Positions 24,190-34,200 of a DNA stretch of 64,000 bases are shown here, piece by piece. A program made the translations under genes and the position numbers. The DNA comes from Branchiostoma floridae (taxonomy: Eukaryota; Chordata; Leptocardii; Amphioxiformes; Branchiostomatidae), in NCBI RefSeq assembly GCF_000003815.2, contig NC_049987.1, positions 21,999,218 to 22,063,217 on the forward strand, given 5' to 3'. Below the pieces are notes generated by a model. The model saw nothing but the letters and a program-made list of their open reading frames with translations, made no database searches and was not told where the DNA came from. Numbering within the stretch: the first letter of the stretch is position 1; every line of letters begins with the position of its first letter.

Positions 24190-24687
24190 GTAGTGGAAAT
24201 TTGTCCAAATTTTGCTAATAATCTTTGTCCGATTAGGAAAGGATCCTCAAGTTTAATTAAGGATAGTTTAACCTATTTTTGGTCTATTTTTTGCCGTCTC
24301 TATAATTTTTCTTCTAATATGATTGTTCGTCGTATCGTTTGCACGTGGACTCTAGCATATAGTCTATTCAACAAGTATTCTAATCCAATCTTATCGTCTT
24401 TTTCAATCGATGATCACCGCTGAAAGAAGAAGAGAAAGAAACCTTTATTGGCGCCAATTGTCTCGTTCTCAGACACAAAACGCGACAACCTGTCTGTAGA
24501 TGACACAGACATGTCAGGCCCTTCACAGGTACGACGTGTTGAAATCCTCACAAAACGCCCATAATCGTCGAATAATTGACCTGAATGTCAAACTAATTGA
24601 CACACGTGCAGGAAATGTCGCACTAACACGAAAAAACTCTTGTATAAACAGAGACAGACGTCTTTTTGCCAGCTTGCCCGTGACAGT
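24190..24687. mobile_element. Outer left arm of a nested inverted-repeat complex
   Basis: About 500 bp inverted relative to 26420-26895. Shared anchors are ATTCTAATCCAATC, GATCACCGCTGAAAGAAG, CGACAATTGTCTC-type sequence and CTTGTATAAACAGAGACAG. A second, shorter direct copy of its inner half follows at 24907-25100. Confidence 0.75.
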
Positions 24688-24906
24688 TAGTCTTCAAGCA
24701 GATGTGTCAGCTGGAGGCCAACAAAGACAATTTTGGCCAAGTAGGGACAAATAAGTTTCCATGGGATGTCAGTCAGTCTTTTGCAGTCTACCCAGCTATC
24801 ACCGCTGGACGGCCAGTTCACTCCTAGGCCGATTACTAGACATTTATTCCTAACTTGGCCAACTAACTTGGCCTATTCGGGCCAGGCCCGAGTCTGGTAG
24901 AGGCTA
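24688..24906. mobile_element. hAT-like MITE (copy 2) inserted in the inverted-repeat complex
   Basis: 219 bp, from TAGTCTTCAAGCAGATG to GTCTGGTAGAGGCTA, flanked by an exact 8-bp repeat, GTGACAGT, at 24680-24687 and 24907-24914. It interrupts the host repeat cleanly and so is younger than the complex. Confidence 0.88.
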
Positions 24907-25171
24907 GTGACAGTGACGGTTTGACGTAACACAGACCGGGTGTTGAAGTCCTCAAAAAACGCCCATAATCGTCGAATAATCGACCTGAATGTCAAACTAA
25001 TTGGCACAGGTACAGGAAATGTCGCACTAACACGAAAAACTCTTGTATAAACAGAGACAGGCGACGTTGCCAGCTTGCCCGTGACAGTCACGGACGGTGT
25101 AATCAAGGAGATTTTGTTTGACAGACCAACAGCTATCGTCTGTTTTGATATTACGCTCTAGCTACATAAGG

Positions 25172-25395
25172 CGTGTGTCAGGGCGTGGCTGTCATAGCAA
25201 CGGTTGGGCGTACATCTAAACGGTCCAAACGGCTATTTACACTTTTCAAATTTGATCCAGATTTTCGGGAAGTTGTTTGGGATAAAAGAGAGAAAACCTC
25301 CCCCGATGAAATAGACTTTCCTCTCGTTGTAAATAAACGCCCCCAAACATCCAATCCAACTTGCCGAAAGAAAAACACAAATTCCCCCTAATAAA
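25172..25395. mobile_element. Inner left arm of the inverted-repeat complex
   Basis: About 220 bp inverted relative to 25858-26080. Shared anchors include GGCGTGGCTGTCATAGCAAC, CAAATTTGATCCAGA and CGAAAGAAAAACACAAATT. A minus-strand frame of 66 codons (25178-25378) is open. Confidence 0.8.
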
Positions 25396-25857
25396 AAAAT
25401 CTAAATCTCTTGTATAAACAGAGGCAGACGACGTTGTCAGCTTGCCTGTGACAGACGGTTTGACGTAACGCAGACCGGGTGCTGATGTCATCACGATACG
25501 CCCATGATTATCGAATAATGATTGATAATGATCGATGACTGACCTGACTGCCGAGCTAGTTGGCAAAGCTACGAAAGATTTTCTACTGGTAATGTGGTAT
25601 GTGAAAGTGTTACATAAACAAAACTATCCAACTGGTTGCAGCTTGCACGTGGACCGTTATAATATAGGACCTCAGAAGTTCTTATTCTATCTTATATTTA
25701 TATCTATATTTCCACTTTTTCACGACTAGCTAGCTTCCTTTTTATTTTCTGATTGTATTTTACGATCAGTACTTTTGTAGCCCCACTGATCTACTTTTCT
25801 TGTGCGGAGACTTTTCTAATGTGTAGATGGTCTTTGAAATGTTTTTTTTTAAATGTT

Positions 25858-26080
25858 TTTATTAGGGGAAATTTGTGTTTTTCTTTCGGCAACTTGGATT
25901 GGATGGTTGGGGGCGTTCGTTTACAACGAGGGAAATTTATTTCATTGGCGAGGGTGTCTCTCTTTTATCCCGGCCAACTTTCCGAAACTCTGGATCAAAT
26001 TTGAAAAGTGTAAATAGCCGTTTGGGCCGTTTAGATGTGCGCTCAACCGTTGCTATGACAGCCACGCCCTGACACCCGCT
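25858..26080. mobile_element. Inner right arm of the inverted-repeat complex
   Basis: Inverse of 25172-25395. A plus-strand frame of 65 codons (25875-26072) is the counterpart of the frame in the left arm. Confidence 0.8.
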
Positions 26081-26419
26081 CTTGAGGGCGTAATTATGTC
26101 AAAGCAGATGTTAGGAAGGCGATTTCTTTTCGGTCCGTTTTGGTATTTCCAAGGACTTTCATCACTTGACAAGCTTTATTGAAATGACAAAAAAGGTACA
26201 GTGACTTTTGGATGGTCAACTACTAGTATAAACATACAAAGAAAGGGAATACAGAATGGAACTTAAAATTCTACAAATTGAACAAAATACGATAATAAAA
26301 TTCTACAAATTTATCAATATAGGATAATAAGGAACCTCCATACAATAAGGTGTCAATATATTTCCTAATTACACAGCAATCTTTTATGTATTTGGCCTTA
26401 CGTCAAATCGTCACTCAAT

Positions 26420-27245
26420 CACTGTCACGGGCAAGCTGGCAAAGACGTCTGTCCCTGTTTATACAAGAGTTTTTCGTGTTAGTGCGACATTTCCTGAACC
26501 TGTGTCAATTAGTTTGACATTCAGGTCAATTATTCGGCGATTATGGGCGTTTTGTGAGGACTTCAACACGTCGGACCTGTGAAGGGGCTGACATGTCTGT
26601 GTCATCTACCAACAGATTGTCGCGTTTTGTGTCTGAGAACGAGACAATTGTCGCTGATAAAGCTTTCTTTCTCTTCTTCTTTCAGCGGTGATGACCGATT
26701 AAAATAGACAATATGATTGGATTAGAATACATGTTGAATAGACCCTTTGTTAGAATCGACGCAGAAATGATACAACGAACAGTTGAATTACAGAAAAATT
26801 AGAGCGACGGCAAAATAGGTTAAACTTGACATGAACACTTTTCTGATCGGATAAAAATTACTTTAAAAAATTTGACAGATTTTGGACAATTTTTTGTGAG
26901 GATTTCAACACGTCGGACCTGTGAAGGGCCTGACATGTCTGTGTCATCTACAAACAGATTGTCGCGTTTTGTGTCTGAGAACGAGACAATTGTCGCCAAT
27001 AAAGGTTTCTTTCTCTTCTTCTTTCAGCGGTGATCATCGATTGAAAAAGACGATAAGATTGGATTAGAATACATGTTGAATAGACTCTTTGTTAGAATCG
27101 ACGCGCAAATGATACAACGAACAGTAAATTAAAGAAAAATTAGAACGGCGGCAAAAATAGGTTAAAGTTGACATGAACACTTTTTTGATCGGATAAAAAC
27201 TATTCACCAAATTTTGGACTAATTTTTGTGATGATTTCAACACTT
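26420..27245. mobile_element. Outer right arm, present as two direct copies
   Basis: 26420-26895 is the inverse of the outer left arm. 26880-27245 repeats its distal half in direct orientation, with anchors TTTCAACACGTCGGACCTG, TTGTCGCGTTTTGTGTCTG and ATTGGATTAGAATACATG in both. There is no coding capacity. Confidence 0.75.
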
Positions 27246-27519
27246 CGGACTACTAGACTTTTTTTATTCCTATTACACTTGGCCAAAATATTCGGTCAGG
27301 TCGGAGTCTGACATAGAGTAGCCCGACGACGCCTGCTGAGTGGGTTTATCACACATTAAGTGATGACGCGCCGCCTACATGTGTAGGATGGGCGGCGAAC
27401 CCTTTTGAAGTCTGTTTATGGTGTTTGTTGTTCTTTTGTTGTGAAAGTGTTAGGAGAGACAAGAACAACAGCGCCTTTTGTGTTTTCTTTTGTCAGCTTG
27501 CAGCAATGTGGGAGTGAGC

Positions 27520-27615
27520 GATGTAATGACAACAACGCGCCGATATAATAGTCTCCAACCAACATGACCAAGGAGGTTTATTTTAACCTCCTTGCTCCGA
27601 CCAAAAAAGCGATTT
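27520..27615. repeat. Repeat with CAAGGAGGTT palindrome
   Basis: Shares GACAACAACGCGCC, AGTCTCCAACCAA-type sequence and the palindrome CAAGGAGGTTTATTTTAACC with 22225-22320 inside another MITE. Confidence 0.6.
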
Positions 27616-27765
27616 GTGTTTTTCGTTGTTGTTTTTCTAAGACACAATTAGTCGTACTTTAATATTGCTTACTTGCTTACTTGCTTTTTCACTTCACTTT
27701 GATACCCCCCCCCCCAAAAAAAAAGAACCGAGAAGTTCAGAACGCAGCTCAGCTTAATAAATGTA

Positions 27766-27830
27766 ATGTATGTATCCTTTTTTAGTCCTTGTAAATGCGA
27801 ATTGACTAGTCAAAAAGGATACATACATAT
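27766..27830. repeat. Hairpin with ATGTATGTATCC arms
   Basis: ATGTATGTATCCTTTTT and AAAAAGGATACATACAT face each other around about 30 nt. Confidence 0.75.
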
Positions 27831-28680
27831 TGTCTCAGTAAGTAATTAGTGCAAAAGAATTAAATTGATCGACGTAGTTACAGAAAATTATGGACTTTTA
27901 TGGTACGCCAAATAGCAGTTATACTCAAGCAACTGGATATGAATTTGAAGACGCGTCGACGGTCAGACGTTTCAGGTAGCATCCACTAGATAACGAATGA
28001 ATGAAGACACATTTTTGCCCCACTGGGCTAAGTACAGGTCACACGGTAAGAATCACATATATGTAACAATGGAAACAATCATACACATCTATATATGCAG
28101 ATGTGCGTCTAATCTATTCTATGACATTCGACTTCCTCTCGCTTCTTGGTAATTTGATAACATTCGTCAGTGACGCTTTCGTGGATGGACTTTATAATGT
28201 TGAGGATCCTAGGAATCAGTAAGTACATGTAATTACTCTTCATTGCGAAGTTCCTAAAACTATCATGTCAAACTGTAATTGAGACCGCGATAATCTTGTT
28301 AATCTGCGGATACTGGGGTCGGCGTAAATGGCCGACAAGTTGCTAATCCGTTGTTGTTCTTTACTCTCTGTGCATTTAGCGTCGAGAGGATGCCGCCAGA
28401 ACCATTGTTGCAGTTTATCACATGTCCGCTAGAGGCGCTACTCTACGGACAACTTGTCTGAAAGCCCACAAAAAAACCATGGCTCCACTGGTGGAACATA
28501 TTTGATTAGCTGGAAAAAAGGATCCATAGGAAAGAATCTGATTGAAGCCTTAAAATCTGTGAAAATTATGATTTCTTTTTGTCAGGAAGAGTAAGACAGC
28601 AAATTTCAAAAGCCCCCATTACTAATGAAAAATGAAGGACGTTCTTCGGGAAAATAACATCCATTAAATGTGAAAGAAGA
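27831..28680. other. Intergenic, no gene recognised
   Basis: GACGTTTCAGGTAGCATCCA-like words here resemble tails of retroelements, but no coding core is present. Confidence 0.4.
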
Positions 28681-28686
28681 ATCTTT

Positions 28687-28803
28687 TACTTTCCAAGCAG
28701 ATTTTTTTAATAGGCATTTCTTTCGGGCTTTCTATTTCGTACCATTTTCTTAATGTCTCGCGACCAAAAAACAGCCAGAGCCTAACCTCTGCTTGGAGAG
28801 TAA
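28687..28803. mobile_element. MITE, CTCTCCAAGCAGAGGTT family (diverged copy)
   Basis: The left end is TACTTTCCAAGCAGA and the right end AACCTCTGCTTGGAGAGTA. Between them the inner words GGGCTTTCTATTT and ACAGCCAGAGCC match the 33.6 and 52.5 kb copies. Confidence 0.65.
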
Positions 28804-29212
28804 AATATTGTGGGAGGCAGTAGGGAAAGGGGGTTTAGCTACATAAAGGGGTTAGAGAAGGGAAGGGGAGGGGGGTGGTAGAAAATAACAAGATACACAG
28901 AACTCCAAGCAGCATATTTAATGCAAAATTTCAGTAACATTCAATGTTTGCATTGTTCACATATTGTATAAGGAACAATAATTTTTCTCCATCTAAATTT
29001 TTCACCCTGGCTGAAACATTACTTGTTCAAACCAAGTTTCTTGCAAAGTTCCTAAAGGGGTCGAGTCTTATTTTCACAATCTATTGTAACAGCTATGCTG
29101 GAAAACACCCCCATGAAGACATTTCGAACATCTTAAGTTCAAAAACTCAAGACAACATTTTGTTCAAATCTTAACCCCTGATGCTACAATATAAAATCCC
29201 CCTTTATAAGTG

Positions 29213-29334
29213 TAATCTCCAAGCAGATCCTATGATGCCATAAGACAGTACTAAGCTGGCCAATAAGGCCGGCTTCACTCCTCTGCCAGCTTGTGATACT
29301 ATCTTATGCTACCATAGGATCTGCTTGAAGATTA
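29213..29334. mobile_element. hAT-like MITE with 8-bp target duplication
   Basis: 122 bp. The ends TAATCTCCAAGCAGATCCTA and, inverted, TAATCTTCAAGCAGATCCTA differ at one base. Flanked by TATAAGTG at 29205-29212 and 29335-29342. The inner GCTGGCC and GGCCGGC are also inverse. Confidence 0.9.
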
Positions 29335-29342
29335 TATAAGTG

Positions 29343-30395
29343 CAACTTTTCAGGGGCTGAGACTGAATTTATAGGCAGCAAACAACAACAGCTAGCATAA
29401 TTGAATTCATAGTTGGCATTTTGCTGTACATAAGACACAAACATATATATACATATATATATATTACACATGTACAGGTATAATGTGCATGGTAAATATA
29501 TGAACAATGACAATCACTTTCTGTGTACCAAATTTGTTTTGGCCACAGCAAAAGCAGAAGTCTTCCTACCACAAGAAACTAATTTAACCAAGAAGAGTTT
29601 TCACCTAGCTTACATTTCGGTGGCCATCACTGATGCAAATGTTAGCTATTGTTAGGTATAAACACTTTGCTTGTGTGTATTACTAAAGAATTTTGTTATC
29701 CAAAAGTCATTTTATGTTCTTATTTTCCTACCACAAAAAGTCTACTGGGTGGAAGGCACATTCAAACCAACCTTCCATTTGAAGCAACTTTACATCACAA
29801 TTTACTCACAGCTTCTGCATTCTCAACTTTCCACATAAATTGCTAGCTCTGAGTCTGACATAAAACCTACATTCGAAAACAAGGACTGGTATGAAATGCC
29901 TGGTATGATCAGAGTACTAGACAGAACATTTAAGTCTCAGATGTCATTTGAATGAGTATGAAAAGATATCAAGTTACAGAGAAAAAATATGGCTTAAAAT
30001 ATTTGTTAGAGAATCCTGATTTCTGGCAACATTGCAATTTTTAAAAAGTTAACAGTACTGGTATACATGTATATGGAGTACACTCAAAAACATTTCATGC
30101 AAGTAGTCTTTGTCTACTACTGCACTTTTGATGAATCATCAAACTGTCAAAGATTTGATGATTTCCTATAATCTTGAATGCATTGTTACTTTGCATCTGT
30201 GTAAAACAAACTACAGGGCTTCATGTACAGGCCTGACCTGTGGAAAGGCTGCTAGAGGCGTGATTTAGTCAGGTTATATTTCAGAAATGCTGTCAGAATT
30301 GTTTGAGAGATTTCCTAAAAGAGTAGGTATATACAATGGTGCAGCATTAGAGTCTGTACTACAGTACTGAGTATTCCACTGAAGACAGGTTGAAC
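29343..30395. other. Probable DCAF6 3' flank or 3' UTR
   Basis: AT-rich, no open frame. No clear AATAAA on the minus strand was seen close to the DCAF6 stop, so the transcript end is not placed. Confidence 0.35.
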
Positions 30396-31290
30396 AGTAT
30401 TAAAACACTCCTTTTTCTTTCTCTCACAAAATCGAATCCCTGTGAACAGTTCCCCTTGTGCAGTGGTTACCAAGATGGTAATATTGGTAAGTTGTATAGG
30501 ATGCTATATCTTGAAGGAGAAATATGTTTTTAAACTTATGCTTTGTGAAAAAACTAGCAGACATAGAAATAGTGTGAGCTGGGAGGATGTAACTTAGAGA
30601 AGCACTGAACAAGTTCCACTCAGTCTTCGCTGGGTCTCCTCTCTTCCCCCGCCGGTTGCGAATCCGTTTGCTCAGAGCGAATGTGGTTCAGCGACGCCAG
30701 CATGCGCAACATAAACGACGCGGGGACCGTGATGGTGTCCCGCGTTTCCTCGAGCATGGCCTCGTTCCGGTGCATGATTTCGTGTGCCTCCTCGGGAAAG
30801 CTCGCCTCCTCCGCCATGGCCATCCACAGTTTCACATCGTAGTCGATCCCGCTCGTGGCGAGGACTGGGTACCTCGGGTGTGGCTGGACATGGACCAATT
30901 CAAAAGAAGACAAGTTGAACAGCATCTTAACTTAACGCTATCATGTACAATGTGCAGCAAAAGGGGAAATGTTTGCAGTGGTTTTGCTTTGCATGGCAGT
31001 TTCCACTACAAACTTTAAAAAACACCACAAACACTCCATTTTCTTCCTACCATAGAATCAAATTCCTGTGATTCATTTTTACCTTTTGCAGTGGTTACCA
31101 AGCTGGTGATATTGTTACAAGGAAGCTATATCTTGAAGGAGGAACATGTTGTAAACTTAATTTTGTAAAAAATTAGCAGAAACAGAATCAATCTGAGTAG
31201 GGTGGATGTAACTTGGAGAAGTACATTGTGTACCTTGTAGCAAGGTCAGGGTACCTTGGGTGTGGCTGGACACGGACCAATTGGAAAGAA
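30396..31290 (-). repeat. 640-bp tandem duplication around DCAF6 exon 13
   Basis: 30396-30616 (downstream of the stop) and 31025-31245 (in intron 12) are diverged copies, with anchors GCAGTGGTTACCAAG, GCTATATCTTGAAGGA and GATGTAACTTRGAGAAG. The upstream copy keeps only the first bases of an exon 13-like piece (about 31247-31275, GGTGTGGCTGGACA); the rest of that exon copy is gone. Confidence 0.8.
30620..30883 (-). CDS. DCAF6: DCAF6 exon 13 and stop
   Basis: [20 protein letters not shown], then [20 protein letters not shown], ending in an acidic tail EERRPSED. It matches the C terminus of the family. Confidence 0.95.
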   Translation of the reverse strand, partial: PHPRYPVLATSGIDYDVKLWMAMAEEASFPEEAHEIMHRNEAMLEETRDTITVPASFMLRMLASLNHIRSEQTDSQPAGEERRPSED

Positions 31291-34200
31291 TTATTATTAT
31301 CATTATTATTACTGGGTGGGCTGACTACTCTCTCTTCGCAGCCAGGGGCTGAATTGCGAGGAGCTTAAAATAGGTGGGGCTAAATTGTAAGGGTCTGGAG
31401 CGAGCTGCCATTCGGCACCACTCAGTTGACCTCAATACCTAAACATGTCACACAGGTGACAATAATTGTAGTGCAGTCGACAAAAACCCACATACACCTG
31501 ATACCTAGTATACATGGTTAGTCCAGGTAGGTACAAGTAGACATCAGAAATACAGGCTTATAAGACTCATTAGGACTTTAAACTGTATCTCTGTTACATA
31601 CGTTGTCTGACCCTTGCCTCTTCCCTCATTTTTTTTAAAGCTTTATTGAAAAATCATAATAATCACACACATTGTGAAATTTACATTTATAGCTTCATGA
31701 CTACATCTCCGACTACAGCAGATACATAACTATAAAGCTTTACAATTGGCTCTCTAATTGGCCTCTTCCCTCATGACCTCAATGAAAAGCGGCATGCAGG
31801 CCAATTTGAGCTTTTATGAATAAACAGTGGTTCAAACAAAACAAAACAAACAAATAAATACCTGCACACAGTTCACTACGTGCTTGTCCGCCTCGAAGAG
31901 CGTCACGAGCCTCCCGGTGTAACGATCCCAGATGAAGACGTGACCGCAGTCCGACCCACTGATGACGTATCTGAGGGATCATAGGGAAAATTAGACATCT
32001 TCTAGCTCAGAGAACATTTATAACTATATATATCAGCCTTATTTACCCATGTGGGACCGCGTGGCACGATTGGCAGCGCGTTGGTCTCAGGCCCAAGAGG
32101 TCCCGGGTTCGAATCCGCTTGCTGTGTCACCGATCTTGTGCCCTTGGGAAAGGCACTTTACACGACTTTCCTCACCTAACTCAGGTGTAAATGAGTACAT
32201 AGCTGCGGCTAGTGGCAGTGACAGGCCTTTGTTGTGGTGACAGGCCATAGGGGCATGTTCGGGCATGACGCACCCGCCATGACACATGAGTCAGGGGAAC
32301 CCCTTGCATCCTTGGTCGGAAGTCCTCCTAGGAGACGGAAACGCCAAACAACAAACCTGCATCTGCTGGGGCCGTCTTACACGTTGCATACAGTTGCCCC
32401 TGTAGGACTTAGTGCGCCAGTGAACGAGAGGGTGGAGAAGGACGTGCACACCCCTCCTTCACCTTAAAAACCCAAGTGCAGGCCAGGCAGACGGTTCGCC
32501 TTAAACCTGTCTGCCTACCATTGTCTTCCGAGACAGACGGATGCCAACAACAACATTTACCCATATCTCATTTATTGTTAGTAATATTGTTGGCGGAAAT
32601 GCCTACAAAACGTCTCTTGACTCCTTATTAATCTTACAAAAAAATTTCTTACGCATTGCCAATGGTTCCAATTTCCACGCCCATTCTTAACCACAAAATA
32701 AATAAACAAACAAACAAACAAACGTTTGGGGAAATGCCTATATGTCACGTCCTGATTCATAGTCCATTTGCATTTCTGGTTCATAGTTAGCCTCTTAACA
32801 AGTCTCATTTGCTTGCTTAATCATTTAAATTAAGGATTTATTGTTACCATGTTTCCTCGTTGTATTTCTTTATTTCATATTTTCTACATTTGTATATAGG
32901 TTAATGTTTAATTGGTGGAGGGCACTGTACAAGACAGCTAGGCTTCATCCCTCCTCCAGCACCTTTATTCAATTTTCTCACATTAGACTGAGGCCAGCAG
33001 AGGCTGTCATAAAAAAAATCATAAGGTATTCATGGACAAAACAAAGAAGTAATACATGTACTAGAAAAGTCTTGCAAGCAAATATATAATGTTTACCTTC
33101 ACATGTTCTAGTCTAATACTGACTACTGTTATGTTTATTACTGTTAATCTAGTGAACTGAGCCCCTCCAGCTATGTGCTGAGCCACTTTCCATACTTTAT
33201 TGGTTTTTTATGTGCAAAATACACAAACAAACAAACAAACGTACTGGGATCCGAAGAAGTTGGACTCCTTGATCATGGTCCTGGCGTTGCGGTGGCCCTT
33301 GTAGATCATCTTGTGCGGCGGGCATGGAAGCTGACTCAACTCTGTCTCTTCTTTCTCTCTCTGCTCGCGTCGCATCTTCATCAGCGCCTGGAGACGGGCG
33401 TACATCGGACGTCCCGATCTCTCCGCCTGTCAGGGAAAAATAAGTCAGTCATATATACGTATGGGGTGGTGCCTATTTCCATTTCTGTAGCCCTTTAGCC
33501 ACATAGTTGTATGGGGCTGGTCCACTAGAGAGGACAAAAAGGCTGTTATTCCCTTTCTTCTTCTCTCCAAGCAGAGGTTCAGCTCCATATTGCTTTCACG
33601 TGATTCTGGGCATTTTTGAAGAGATTTCTATTTTGTATCATTTTCTTCAAGTTACTGGCAAGACTTAATGAGAGCGGTACAAAAGAGAAAGCCCAACAAA
33701 AATGCCCCAAAACATATAAAAACAGCCAGAGCCAAACCTTTGCTTGGACAGTACCTTTCTTCACCTTTTTTTTCCACTTGTTTCATGTACTCATGCCAAC
33801 TTCCTCAATCATCCCTTCATTCATTATGAGGGCTGCAAGGATGCCATCTATAAAATCATGGCCCAAAGAAACGCATACCTAACTATAGACCCTAGTACTT
33901 ATATCTAAAATCTGTAATTTGATGGAAATGTTCTCACCATTGATGTGTCTTCTTCTTCATCATCATCGCTATCTCCTGACGGGACTGGCTCATCCGACTG
34001 AGGGGTGGGCGGGGTTGTCTCACTCGTCGGTGGGGAGGATTGTCTGCTGTCACTCCCTACTGTAGGTTTCTTGGGCCGTACCACATCGTCTTGAGAAACA
34101 ACGCTCAAGTCCTTTAAGTCACTGTCTGTTCCTTCTTCACTCCCTCCGACTGCACCAGGTTCTAAGGAACTCTCCTGTTGACCTTCAGTAGAATCGACCT

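Noticed and set aside
28100-28210. Retroelement coding fragment
   Set aside because: A few words resemble retroelement tails, but no domain or frame could be supported.
32051-32120. Functional tRNA gene
   Set aside because: Boxes A and B are present, but the cloverleaf does not close and the body continues as a SINE with target repeats.
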